From Acidobacteriota bacterium (GTDB lineage: Bacteria; Acidobacteriota; Terriglobia; Bryobacterales; Bryobacteraceae): DNA of 46,268 nucleotides. Below are positions 1 to 8,324 of the stretch, piece after piece. Under the pieces are notes generated by a model that was not told where the DNA came from, ran no database searches, and saw only the letters and a program-made list of their open reading frames with translations. Location of the stretch: contig JACRKW010000129.1 in assembly GCA_016215215.1 (NCBI GenBank), positions 1 to 46,268 on the forward strand, read 5' to 3'. The first letter of the stretch is position 1, and each line of letters opens with the position of its first letter. The position numbers were made by a program, and so were the translations under genes.

Positions 1-1050
1 ACCGTTCTTCTCCTCCACGACCACACGGAATCCACCGGCGCTGTCGCTTCCGGGGTTCTCCAAACGCAAGGGCAAGTAGCCTTTCAATCCGCGTTCGATG
101 AACGAGGTCTCGTACCTGTGCCGCCGGCTGTTCCACACAAAGACACGGAGCGAATCGAAATGCCAGTTCACGTCGCCGCGGGAGAGCGTCGCCCAGAGCC
201 AGCTCAGCTTGGTCTCACCGCGGTCTTTCACCGAGCCGATGCTGAAGTAGGCCACGATGCGCGCGCGTTCGGCGTACTGGGCCACTTCATCGGGGATGGC
301 CATCAGCAGCATGCGCGACAGCACCCAGCCCGCCTGCCCCCCCTGAGCCCGCACCAGAGTCCATTCGTCCATCGGCGCAGATGATGGAGCCGGCCTCGCT
401 GATCCGGTCTTCGCCGGGCTCTTCTCGGGCATGGGCGGTACGCCGTCGGGCCACCCTGACATCTCCAACCAGCCGGCCGGAACGCCCGGAGGGCGGCCGG
501 CTGGGGGTGGAGGATCAGCCGGCGCTGACTTCTTCCGTCGCACCTTCTTGGCGGGCTGGTCAAACGGTCCTGCTTCGATCAAGTCCGGCGGCTCGAATGG
601 CACCCTGGGGGCACGCTCGTGGGCGATCACATCCACCTGCTGAGCCGGCGTGATGTGCAGGAAGCTGGGGGACTGGCGGTTCGGCGCCGTGTGCACGTTC
701 AAGGTCTCAAAGACCGTTGCGCGGCCCTGGGACGGGGCCTTGGAGGCTCGCTCTCCCAGACGGCGCAACTCCTTCATGTTTGCGGTCGATAACAGTTGCC
801 GGCCGTCCACCCAGCCTTCCTCGCCTGACTTCGTCCTGACCTTCAGAAACCGGCGTCGTTTGCCGATGATCTCCAGACGTTCGCCGTGCTTCACGGTGGC
901 CGCAAGTTCCGCGCGGGCAGTCAGCTCTTCGCGCACCTGCAGCGTGGTGGGTCCCACAAAAGCCTCTCCAATGACGGGGTCCTGCTGCGGGCTGCTGCCG
1001 CAGCCGGCCAGCCCAATACAGAGAATTGCGAACGAAATCCGCCAGTTCAT
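1..1050 (-). CDS. SH3-domain lipoprotein, 3' end cut by window edge
   Basis: This frame is open from the ATG at 1050 to the window edge (350 codons, no stop), so it is absent from the ORF track. The N-terminus is a lipoprotein signal with lipobox LAGC (residues 14-17), so export and lipid anchoring are likely. Residues about 30-88 form a bacterial SH3 domain ending in the typical GWVDGRQLL. A second SH3 repeat starts near 112 and seems to resume near 227 (EWTLVRAQGGQAGWVLSRML) after a long Pro-rich stretch. Beyond 255 the chain is more ordinary and I do not recognise it. SH3b domains usually bind peptidoglycan or peptide ligands; the ligand here is unknown. The gene lies 25 bases after manA on the same strand and probably ends the coaD operon. 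Confidence 0.85.
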   Translation of the reverse strand, partial: MNWRISFAILCIGLAGCGSSPQQDPVIGEAFVGPTTLQVREELTARAELAATVKHGERLEIIGKRRRFLKVRTKSGEEGWVDGRQLLSTANMKELRRLGERASKAPSQGRATVFETLNVHTAPNRQSPSFLHITPAQQVDVIAHERAPRVPFEPPDLIEAGPFDQPAKKVRRKKSAPADPPPPAGRPPGVPAGWLEMSGWPDGVPPMPEKSPAKTGSARPAPSSAPMDEWTLVRAQGGQAGWVLSRMLLMAIPDEVAQYAERARIVAYFSIGSVKDRGETKLSWLWATLSRGDVNWHFDSLRVFVWNSRRHRYETSFIERGLKGYLPLRLENPGSDSAGGFRVVVEEKNG

Positions 1051-1075
1051 ATCGCAGTTTGGAGGCGAGGAAACC

Positions 1076-1897
1076 TCAGGATAGCAAGCCCCGTCCCGGA
1101 CCGGAGCGCAAAACGCGAGTCGGCGATTCCGGCTCCACCGTGAAGCCCTCAGCGGCCGCTTCCGCCAGCCAGCAGTCGCCTGCGCGGTAGGGCTGCCCGG
1201 CGATGCGGCCCGAGCCCTCCAGTACCACCAGCAACTTGAATTCGTCCCCGGCTGCCGGGTGCCGGTAGACGCTGTCCAGCGTGGCGATCTCCGTCACGAA
1301 GTAGGCGCAAGCGGCTACTTCGGTCCACGGTGCGGAGGTCACTCGCGGCGCCGGCTGCGGCTCTCCCGGCGTCAAGCGCGAAACCGCGAGGCCGTTCTCC
1401 AGATGAAGCTCTCTGCCCCTTCCGTAATCGAAGAGCCGGTAGGTGGTGTCTGAGTTCTGCTGGATTTCGCAGATCGTCAAACCGGCGCCGATTGCGTGCA
1501 CCGTACCTGCAGGCACCAGAAAAGTGTCGCCGGCATGGGCGGGGATCCAATCCAGAAGATCCAGGATGGCGCCGCTCAGAGCGGCGGCGCGCGCCTGCTC
1601 AGCGCTGATCGCGCTCCGGAACCCGAGCGCCAGCGTGGCTCCGGGTTCGGCGCATATTACGTACCACATCTCGGTCTTGCCGTTTTCCAGCCCGAGCTCG
1701 CGTGCCTGCGCGTCGTTCGGGTGGACCTGGACCGACAGCCGCTCGCTGGTAAAGATGAGTTTGGTCAGCAGCGGCAGCGGCGGCTCGATTTGGAACCGCA
1801 CTTCTCCCGTCCTGGCGGCTGGTGGAGGAAACCAAGGCCCAAGGTTGTCTACCCCCCAGGGCCTCTCCATGAACGCGGGCGGAATGCGCCGGATCAT
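1076..1897 (-). CDS. manA: Mannose-6-phosphate isomerase, class I
   Basis: Interconverts mannose 6-phosphate and fructose 6-phosphate, feeding GDP-mannose synthesis or mannose use, in the cytoplasm. The 273-residue protein is the short type-I cupin form. Zinc-site residues are visible: QVHPND (His59), KTEMW (Glu76) and AGTVHAIG (His134). The catalytic-arginine stretch TTYRLFDYGR lies near 153-160. It is shorter than the roughly 315-390 residues of many homologues, mostly by lacking extra C-terminal sequence. The ATG at 1897 has no strong Shine-Dalgarno. The gene follows the aminotransferase by 15 bases, so co-transcription is likely. Function is secure; the physiological direction is not. Confidence 0.9.
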   Translation of the reverse strand: MIRRIPPAFMERPWGVDNLGPWFPPPAARTGEVRFQIEPPLPLLTKLIFTSERLSVQVHPNDAQARELGLENGKTEMWYVICAEPGATLALGFRSAISAEQARAAALSGAILDLLDWIPAHAGDTFLVPAGTVHAIGAGLTICEIQQNSDTTYRLFDYGRGRELHLENGLAVSRLTPGEPQPAPRVTSAPWTEVAACAYFVTEIATLDSVYRHPAAGDEFKLLVVLEGSGRIAGQPYRAGDCWLAEAAAEGFTVEPESPTRVLRSGPGRGLLS

Positions 1898-1912
1898 CTT
1901 GTCATTGCGTCT

Positions 1913-3109
1913 TCAGTGCGTGGACAGCTTGCCGATGAACGCCTCGAGCCGGTCCAGACCCTTGGCGATGTTCTCCATCGAAGTAGCGTAGGAGATGCGA
2001 ACGTGCTTCTCCGTGCCGAACGCCTCTCCCGGAACCACGGCCACATGCGATTCGGCCAGCAGTTTTTCGGCAAACTCCATCGGCGTGCGGATGCCTTTCG
2101 GACTAAGCGCGCCTCCGATGTTCGGGTAGGCGTAAAACGCGCCCCGCGGTTCGGCGCAGGTTACGCCCGGGATCGCGCGGAGACGGCCGACTACGTAATC
2201 TCGGCGTTTGCGGTATTCCGCCAGCATCACGTCCACCGAGCTCTGGTCACCCAGCAACGCCTCGATGGCGCCTTTCTGCGCGATGGAGGTCGGGTTGGAA
2301 GTCGAATGCGATTGCAGCTTGATGATCGCGTTGCAGACAGCCGCCGGCGCCAGCGTGAAACCGATACGCCAGCCGGTCATTGCGTAAGTCTTCGACAGAG
2401 AGCCCGCGACGATGACTGACTCTTTCATTCCGTCCAGCGCCGCCACCGAGTACGGCTTGCTGTCGTAGAGGAAGTGGCAGTAGCACTCGTCGGTCATCAG
2501 CCAAATGCCCCGTTTCCTGGCCAGGTGCGCGATCTTCTCGAACTCCTCGCGTTCCACCAGCGCGCCGGAGGGGTTGCAGGGCGAATTCACTATGATCAGC
2601 CGCGTCTTCGGCGTCAGGTGCCGTTCCACTTGCGCCGCGGTCAGGGCGAAGCCTTCCTGCTCGCTGGTTTCCACCAGTACAGGCTTGGCGCCGGCGAAGC
2701 TGACCACGTCGTAGTAAGTCACCCAGTACGGAACCGGGATGATCACCTCATCGCCGTGGTTCAGCAGAACCTGGGTCGTGTTGAAGATGGCGTGCTTGCC
2801 GCCGACGCTCACCACGCACTCGGGCACGGCGTATGCGGTGCCGAAGTCCAGTTTGTGGCGGTCGCACACGGCCTGCCGCAATTCCTGCACGCCGGCCATC
2901 GCGGTGTAGCGCGTGAAATTCTGATCCAGCGCCGCGACGGTGGCCTGCTTGATGTTGTCCGGCGTGGGAAAATCTGGTTCTCCGACGCCAAAATCGACGA
3001 CGTCCGCGCCGGCCCGGCGGAGCTTTTCGGCTTCGGCCGAGACCCTGGCTGTGGAGGAGACGCTGATCAGTGAGATCCGGTCTGATAGTTGTGGTGCCGC
3101 TTGTTGCAT
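1913..3109 (-). CDS. Pyridoxal-phosphate aminotransferase, class I (aspartate aminotransferase-like)
   Basis: A cytoplasmic fold-type I aminotransferase of 398 residues, the usual length for the AspC/AspB Iγ group. Visible signatures are the substrate-site GVGEPDF (41-47), NSPCNPSG (175-182), the PLP-contact DECY (207-210) and the Schiff-base lysine in SLSKTYAMTGWRIGF (Lys240), followed by the arginine that binds the α-carboxylate. Aspartate or a related amino acid with 2-oxoglutarate is the likely substrate pair, but prephenate or aromatic activity occurs in this subfamily and cannot be excluded by eye. It lies between coaD (32-base gap) and manA (15-base gap). Confidence 0.9.
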   Translation of the reverse strand: MQQAAPQLSDRISLISVSSTARVSAEAEKLRRAGADVVDFGVGEPDFPTPDNIKQATVAALDQNFTRYTAMAGVQELRQAVCDRHKLDFGTAYAVPECVVSVGGKHAIFNTTQVLLNHGDEVIIPVPYWVTYYDVVSFAGAKPVLVETSEQEGFALTAAQVERHLTPKTRLIIVNSPCNPSGALVEREEFEKIAHLARKRGIWLMTDECYCHFLYDSKPYSVAALDGMKESVIVAGSLSKTYAMTGWRIGFTLAPAAVCNAIIKLQSHSTSNPTSIAQKGAIEALLGDQSSVDVMLAEYRKRRDYVVGRLRAIPGVTCAEPRGAFYAYPNIGGALSPKGIRTPMEFAEKLLAESHVAVVPGEAFGTEKHVRISYATSMENIAKGLDRLEAFIGKLSTH

Positions 3110-3141
3110 TCTTCTTTAGCTGCTCTGACGTGTGAGTAAGC

Positions 3142-3645
3142 TTATCCTACGCCCGGGAACCGCTGCTTGAGCCTCGCTTCCACCGAAGGTGGAACCAGGC
3201 CGCTGATATTGCCGCCCAGTCCGATCACCTCCTTCACCAGTTTGGAGCTGAGGAAGGAATAAGCCTCTCCTGCCATCATAAACATAGTCTCGATCTCCGG
3301 CGCCAGCCGCCGGTTCATCAGCGCCATCTGCAACTCGTACTCGTAGTCTGAAATCGCCCTGATTCCCCTCAGCAACAACTGCGCCTTCTTGTGCCGGGCA
3401 TAGTCCACCAGCAAACCGTCGAATGAGTCGATCTCTACGTTCGGGAACGGCTGCAGGACCTCGCGCAGCATCTCCACGCGCTCCTCCAGCGAGAAGAGCG
3501 GGTTCTTGTGCGCATTGCGCAGAACCGCCACTACAAGCCGGTCCACAAGCGGCGCGCAACGTTCCACCAGGTCCAGGTGGCCGTTGGTGATCGGATCGAA
3601 CGAACCCGGATAGACGGCGACAAGATGGTTGCTGGTCTCCGACAA
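3142..3645 (-). CDS. coaD: Pantetheine-phosphate adenylyltransferase
   Basis: Catalyses the penultimate step of coenzyme A synthesis, transferring AMP from ATP to 4'-phosphopantetheine. The 167-residue length is standard for the hexameric bacterial enzyme. The nucleotidyltransferase motif GSFDPITNGH (14-23) carries the TxGH-type site. RGIRAISDYEYELQMA (93-108) is the family signature, and SSKLVKE (133-139) replaces the usual SST.VRE helix. The start at 3645 leaves a 95-base divergent region shared with the dehydratase gene, where a candidate promoter is visible. It is probably the first gene of the coaD-aminotransferase-manA-SH3 lipoprotein unit. Confidence 0.95.
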   Translation of the reverse strand: MSETSNHLVAVYPGSFDPITNGHLDLVERCAPLVDRLVVAVLRNAHKNPLFSLEERVEMLREVLQPFPNVEIDSFDGLLVDYARHKKAQLLLRGIRAISDYEYELQMALMNRRLAPEIETMFMMAGEAYSFLSSKLVKEVIGLGGNISGLVPPSVEARLKQRFPGVG

Positions 3646-3680
3646 TTCTGAAGTCTCCAGTGGTGTGGCGGTGCTCTGGC

Positions 3681-3735
3681 CTATTGTAACCCCTCACTGC
3701 GCCGTTCCAGCCCACCCTTCCAACAGGCACAATAG
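3681..3735. promoter_or_regulatory. Divergent promoter region with inverted ACAATAG boxes
   Basis: A perfect 7-base inverted pair, CTATTGT (3681-3687) and ACAATAG (3729-3735), flanks 41 bases. Read outward, each arm can serve as a -10 box: TTACAATAGG toward coaD, about 35 bases before its ATG, and GCACAATAGT toward the dehydratase, ending 5-7 bases before its ATG. Candidate -35 sequences would overlap between them but match consensus poorly. The symmetry could also be an operator. Inference from sequence only. Confidence 0.35.
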
Positions 3736-3740
3736 TCTCC

Positions 3741-5681
3741 ATGCCCGGCTCCATTCCAAACGCGGTTCTCGACTCCGGCGATCCTTCCCTGTTCGATGTC
3801 CGCAGCAAGGCCCGCGGTCCCGCCGGAGCCCTCCCCTTCACCGAAGAGATGCTCCGCGATGCTGCCTCCGGCGACCTCTTCGGCTGGACCATGAACGCCG
3901 GCATGGGGTGGGATCCGGCTCTGCTCGGCGGCAGAGAGATCCTGCTTCTTTCCACCCACGGCGGCGTGCGTGCTCCCGACGGCACGCCCATCGCTCTCGG
4001 TTACCACAGCGGCCATTGGGAGGTGAACCTGCTGGTGGAAGCCGCCGCCCGGGAGTTGAAGGAACAGGGCGCTGTCCCCTTTGCCGGTTTCTGTTCCGAT
4101 CCCTGCGACGGCCGATCGCAGGGCACCACGGCCATGTTCGACTCGCTGCCCTACCGCAACGATGCCGCCGTGATCTTCCGCCGCCTGATTCGTTCGATGC
4201 CGCGCCGAAGTGGCGTGCTCGGCGTCGCCACCTGCGACAAAGGCCTGCCTGCCATGATGATGGCCCTGGCCGCCCAGCAGAACCTCGCTTGCGTCATGAT
4301 CCCCGGAGGCGTCACGCTGCTGCCCGAGGAGGGGGAGGACACCGCCAAGATCCAGAGCATCGGCGCCCGCTTCGCTCACGGAGAAATCACCCGTGGCTAT
4401 GCCGCCGAAATGGGCTGCCGCTCCTGTGCTTCTCCAGGCGGGGGTTGCCAGTTTCTGGGCACCGCCGCCACAGCGCAGGTGGTCGGCGAAGCGCTCGGCA
4501 TGACGCTTCCGCACGCCGCCTTGGCCCCATCCGGCCACCCCGTCTGGCTCGACATGGCTCGCCGCTCGGCCCGGGCCATCCTCGCGCTGGAGTCAGCCGG
4601 ACTCGCCATGCGCGACATCCTCACCCCTGACGCCCTGGAAAACGCCATGGTCGTCCACGCCGCGTTCGGCGGCTCCACGAACCTCATCCTGCACCTCGCC
4701 GCGGTTGCCTTCCACGCCGGCCTGCCACGACCCTCCGTCAGCGACTGGGCCCGCGTGAACCGCTCCGTCCCCCGCCTGGTCGACGCCCTGCCCAACGGCC
4801 CGCGCATGTTCGCCACCGTCCAGGTCTTCATGGCCGGCGGAGTTCCCGAGGTGATGCTCCACCTGCGCCGCGCAGGACTGCTCCATGCCGGCGTCCGCAC
4901 CGCCTCCGGACTGACCCTCGATCAGACTCTCGACTGGTGGGAGCAGAGCGATCGGCGCGCGAGCTTGAGGCGGACTCTGTTCGACAATGACGCCATCGAC
5001 CCCGCTGATGTCATCATGTCCCCCGATGAAGCCCGCTCTCGCGGCATCACCTCCACCGTCTGCTTCCCTACCGGCAACATCGCCCCGGAGGGCTCCGTCA
5101 TCAAGAGCACGTCGATTGATCCCTCCGTCGTGGACGGCGATGGCATTTACCGGCTCCGCGGTCCGGCGCGCGTCTTTCTCACCGAACCGGACGCGATTGC
5201 CGCCATCAAGCTAGGAGAAATCAACGAGGGTGATATCCTCGTGCTCGCCTGCCGGGGGCCGCTCGGCTCCGGCATGGAAGAGACCTACCAGCTCACCAGC
5301 GCCCTGAAATACCTGCCCTTTGGCAAGCACGTCGCGTTGATCACCGACGCCCGCTTCTCCGGCGTCTCCACCGGCGCTTGCATCGGCCATGTCTCGCCGG
5401 AGGCCCTGGCCGGAGGCCCTATCGGCAAGCTGCACGACGGCGACATCATCGAAATCGTCATCGATCGCAACCGCCTGGAGGGTTCCGTCAATGTCATCGG
5501 CGTCGACCTGGGAGCCCGCCCGCTCCGCGGCGACTTGGCGCCCGACAAGGACCTTCCCGCCGACACCCGCCTGTGGGCCGAGCTCCAGGATGTGTCAGGC
5601 GGCCCCTGGGGCGGCGCCGTCTATGACGTTGAGCGCATTCTGGAGGTCCTCGCCGCCGGCAAGAAGGCCTTGTTCCCATAG
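3741..5681 (+). CDS. YjhG/YagF-type dehydratase (probable D-xylonate dehydratase)
   Basis: An IlvD/Edd-superfamily iron-sulfur dehydratase of 646 residues. It matches the YjhG/YagF branch closely in length (about 655) and sequence, for example [14 protein letters not shown]-like and [16 protein letters not shown] stretches. The three cysteines that bind the Fe-S cluster in this superfamily are present: PCDGRSQGT (Cys122), TCDKGLP (Cys165) and GGGCQFLG (Cys236). Known YjhG and YagF convert D-xylonate to 2-keto-3-deoxy-D-xylonate; related substrates such as other pentonates are possible. No aldolase or xylonate dehydrogenase sits beside it, so the pathway partners must lie elsewhere. There is no Shine-Dalgarno before the ATG; a possible -10 box lies immediately upstream, hinting at a leaderless mRNA. 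Confidence 0.9.
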   Translation: MPGSIPNAVLDSGDPSLFDVRSKARGPAGALPFTEEMLRDAASGDLFGWTMNAGMGWDPALLGGREILLLSTHGGVRAPDGTPIALGYHSGHWEVNLLVEAAARELKEQGAVPFAGFCSDPCDGRSQGTTAMFDSLPYRNDAAVIFRRLIRSMPRRSGVLGVATCDKGLPAMMMALAAQQNLACVMIPGGVTLLPEEGEDTAKIQSIGARFAHGEITRGYAAEMGCRSCASPGGGCQFLGTAATAQVVGEALGMTLPHAALAPSGHPVWLDMARRSARAILALESAGLAMRDILTPDALENAMVVHAAFGGSTNLILHLAAVAFHAGLPRPSVSDWARVNRSVPRLVDALPNGPRMFATVQVFMAGGVPEVMLHLRRAGLLHAGVRTASGLTLDQTLDWWEQSDRRASLRRTLFDNDAIDPADVIMSPDEARSRGITSTVCFPTGNIAPEGSVIKSTSIDPSVVDGDGIYRLRGPARVFLTEPDAIAAIKLGEINEGDILVLACRGPLGSGMEETYQLTSALKYLPFGKHVALITDARFSGVSTGACIGHVSPEALAGGPIGKLHDGDIIEIVIDRNRLEGSVNVIGVDLGARPLRGDLAPDKDLPADTRLWAELQDVSGGPWGGAVYDVERILEVLAAGKKALFP

Positions 5682-5745
5682 GCAAAGCCTCTCGGCCTTT
5701 CGCCCGCCCCGCGCTATCCTGGTGTCGCGTCTGGAAGGAAATCAT

Positions 5746-7842
5746 ATGCAGTTATCCAATTTCATCAGGTGGTTTGCCTGCGCTGTGCTGGCGACTCCCA
5801 CGCTCTTCGCCGGGGAAGGGAAGTGGACCCCGCAGCAGGTGCTCCAGCTCGATCCCCTCATGCTCCGCAAGCAGGGTCTGGAACTGCCCGTTTCGCGTCT
5901 CTGGGACCCCAAGCGAGGCTCCGGTCTTCTCGCCGCCACCGTCAACATCGGCGGCTGCTCTGGGGGCTTCGTCTCATCCGCCGGACTCATTCTGACGAAC
6001 CATCACTGCCTTTTCGGTGTTGTCCAGGAGCACAGCCGGCCGGACCGCGACCTCATCACCAACGGCTTTGTCGCCCGGGCCCTTGAGGAAGAGCTTCCGG
6101 GCAAGACCACTCGCGTTACAGTACCCAGAAAGTTCACCGACGTCACCGCGGAGGTCACCGCCGCCGCGCCCGCCGGCGCAAGTGACCTCGAGCGATCCAA
6201 GGTGATCGACGCGAAGCAGAAATCGCTCGTCGCCGCCTGCGAATCCGTTGCAGGATCTCGCTGCCGGGTTGCCGTCTTCGACGGCGGCCTGCAGTACGTC
6301 CTTATCGAGAGCCTCGAATTGAGCGATGTTCGCCTGGTCTACGCCCCTCCGCGAGCCATCGGCGAGTTCGGCGGCGAGGTGGACAACTGGATGTGGCCCC
6401 GCCACACCGGCGACTTCGCCATGGCCCGCGCCTACAAAGACGGCAAGCCCTACGCACCAGAGTTCTACTTCCCCATCGCCAGGAACGGCGTGAAGCCAGG
6501 CGACTTCGTTATGGTCCTCGGCTACCCGGGACGGACCGTCCGCTCGCTCACCGCCTCGGAGATGGCGTACCAGCGGGACTTCTATTACGCCCTCCGCGAG
6601 CAACTCTACGGCGAGTGGATCCGGGCACTGGAGGATTCGACCAAGGACAACGCCAGCGCCTCCATCACCGTCGCCGCCACGCTCAAGAGCCTTTCGAATG
6701 TCTACAAGAACGCCCAGGGCCAGTTGGCGGGCCTCGCTCGCGGCCGAATCATCGAAAAGCAACAAGCTCACGAGCAGGCGGTCAGCGCCTGGGCCGCCAC
6801 CCGGCCCGCCTTCTCCAAAGGGCTGGAGGCCAAGCGAGATTTGGACGCCCGCGCCAGCGCCCGGCGTGAGACCGCCACGCGCGACTTTCTGCTGCAGGCG
6901 ATTTCCAACGGATCGCTCGCCCTCAAGCACGCGACACAGATTGTCCGCCTTGCGGCCGAGCGCGAAAAGGCCGACGCGGATCGGGAAACAGACTACATGG
7001 AGCGTGAGATCCCTCGTCTGCGTCTGCGTATGGATCGAGACCAGAAGAGTCTCTTCCCGCCCGCTGACCAGGCAATGTTCGCGGCATGGATCGCCCGCGC
7101 TCTGAAGCTCGGCGCGGGTGAACGCATCGAAGCCGTCGACCGTGTCTTCGGTTCCGGCGAGGCTCTCAAGACCCTCACCTACCTGTACCAGTCCACCAAG
7201 GTCACCAACCTGGCCGAACGGCTGCAGATGTTCGACGAGTCTCTCGCCCAACTCCGCGCCCGCAAGGACCCGCTGCTCGGCTTTGCCTTTCTCCTCGAGC
7301 CCGAACTCCGCGCTTTCCAGGCCGCCGATAAGACCCACGACGGCGCTGTCGCCCGGCTCCGCCCCGAGTGGCGCCGCGCCGTCATCGCCCACGCCGGGAA
7401 GCCCGTCGCGTCCGATGCCAATTCCACCCTTCGTGTTAGCTTTGCCCACGTCAAGGGCTACATGCCTCGCGACGGCGTGACTTACTTGCCACAAACCACT
7501 CTGGCCGGCATGTTGGAGAAACACACCGGCATTGAGCCGTTCGAATTGCCTCGCGCCATCCTGGAAGCGGCAAAGTCCGCGGATGCCGCTAAGGTGCCCC
7601 TCAACTTCCTGGCCGACGCCGACACCACGGGCGGCAATTCCGGCAGCCCCACCGTCAACGGCCGCGGCGAGATGGTCGGTTTGAACTTCGATCGCGTCTG
7701 GGAGAACGTCGCCAACGACTTTGGCTATAACCCCGACGTGGCCCGCAACATCAGTGTCGACATCCGCTTCCTGCTCTGGCTGCTCAAGGATGTGGAGAAG
7801 GCGGACAATCTAGTGCGGGAGCTCCAGCCCGCCGCCAGGTGA
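5746..7842 (+). CDS. S46 family dipeptidyl-peptidase (DPP7/DPP11-like)
   Basis: A secreted or periplasmic exopeptidase removing dipeptides from peptide N-termini. The ORF track starts at 5389 inside the previous gene; the true start is the ATG at 5746, preceded by GGAAGGA and followed by a signal peptide (about residues 1-22), giving 698 residues, the usual S46 size. Triad residues are visible: TNHHC (His86 or 87), EVDNWMWPRHTGDF (Asp213, with Asn214 in the amino-terminal clamp) and GGNSGSP (Ser632). Eighteen residues after the serine is Arg650, in the position that distinguishes acidic-specific DPP11 (Arg) from DPP7 (Gly) in Porphyromonas. The gene ends with TGA directly abutting the stop of the opposing gene. 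Confidence 0.92.
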   Translation: MQLSNFIRWFACAVLATPTLFAGEGKWTPQQVLQLDPLMLRKQGLELPVSRLWDPKRGSGLLAATVNIGGCSGGFVSSAGLILTNHHCLFGVVQEHSRPDRDLITNGFVARALEEELPGKTTRVTVPRKFTDVTAEVTAAAPAGASDLERSKVIDAKQKSLVAACESVAGSRCRVAVFDGGLQYVLIESLELSDVRLVYAPPRAIGEFGGEVDNWMWPRHTGDFAMARAYKDGKPYAPEFYFPIARNGVKPGDFVMVLGYPGRTVRSLTASEMAYQRDFYYALREQLYGEWIRALEDSTKDNASASITVAATLKSLSNVYKNAQGQLAGLARGRIIEKQQAHEQAVSAWAATRPAFSKGLEAKRDLDARASARRETATRDFLLQAISNGSLALKHATQIVRLAAEREKADADRETDYMEREIPRLRLRMDRDQKSLFPPADQAMFAAWIARALKLGAGERIEAVDRVFGSGEALKTLTYLYQSTKVTNLAERLQMFDESLAQLRARKDPLLGFAFLLEPELRAFQAADKTHDGAVARLRPEWRRAVIAHAGKPVASDANSTLRVSFAHVKGYMPRDGVTYLPQTTLAGMLEKHTGIEPFELPRAILEAAKSADAAKVPLNFLADADTTGGNSGSPTVNGRGEMVGLNFDRVWENVANDFGYNPDVARNISVDIRFLLWLLKDVEKADNLVRELQPAAR

Positions 7843-8268
7843 TCAGCGGGCGTAGTGCGGGCGCGCCATCCGGTTCAGCGTGCCCTGCAGTCCCCAGGTG
7901 CCTTCGATCTTCCGGATCGCCTTGTCCAGTTCGTACTGGCACAGCTCCGCTTGGTGATCGCACTTTTCGCCCGTGTAATGCTTCTTCAGCGCCGGCAGAG
8001 CCCGCCGTTCTTCCATCTGTCCCAACGCCCAGACTGCGCGATTCCTCTCTCGCATCGGGCAGTCGCTGCATTCCGCCTGCTTCACCAGGGAGTCCCACCG
8101 CTCACCTCCGTACGCCGCCATCGCGCTCTCCCCAGCCTGCCTTGCGACATGGCGGATCCATCCTTCGAGCGCGAGCATGCCTACAATGGCGACCAAAGCC
8201 GCGCCGAGGACGCAAGCAGCGAACGCCCAAGCCTTGCTCCTCTTCCCGTCTGGCGCGGTGTCAGTCAT
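7843..8268 (-). CDS. Small single-pass membrane protein, HEAT-like
   Basis: A 141-residue protein of unknown function. A short basic cytoplasmic start (about 1-12) precedes one membrane helix (about 13-35), then a helical, probably extracytoplasmic domain. The region RNRAVWALGQMEERRALPALKKHY resembles a HEAT-type helix pair. Four cysteines (ECSDC, KCDH, LCQYE) could form disulfides. A GGAGA element about ten bases upstream supports the ATG at 8268. It lies 56 bases after the TPR gene on the same strand, so the two may form a unit. Its stop codon directly abuts that of the S46 peptidase gene. Confidence 0.75.
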   Translation of the reverse strand: MTDTAPDGKRSKAWAFAACVLGAALVAIVGMLALEGWIRHVARQAGESAMAAYGGERWDSLVKQAECSDCPMRERNRAVWALGQMEERRALPALKKHYTGEKCDHQAELCQYELDKAIRKIEGTWGLQGTLNRMARPHYAR

Positions 8269-8324
8269 GGGTCTGCGTCTCCAATCCTGACCGGGTACTT
8301 ACGAACGCTGCGTGCCCGGCCGTC

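Noticed and set aside
3629-4630. 333-residue plus-strand ORF
   Set aside because: Arg/His-rich shadow of the dehydratase frame.
5389-5745. Upstream part of the 817-residue ORF
   Set aside because: Lies within the dehydratase gene; the signal peptide and ribosome-binding site are at 5746.
5682-5745. Terminator hairpin after the dehydratase (AAAGCC...GGCCTTT)
   Set aside because: The stem needs a bulge, and no uridine run follows; too weak to call.
5974-7524. 516-residue minus-strand ORF
   Set aside because: Shadow of the S46 peptidase, which has its triad in frame on the plus strand.
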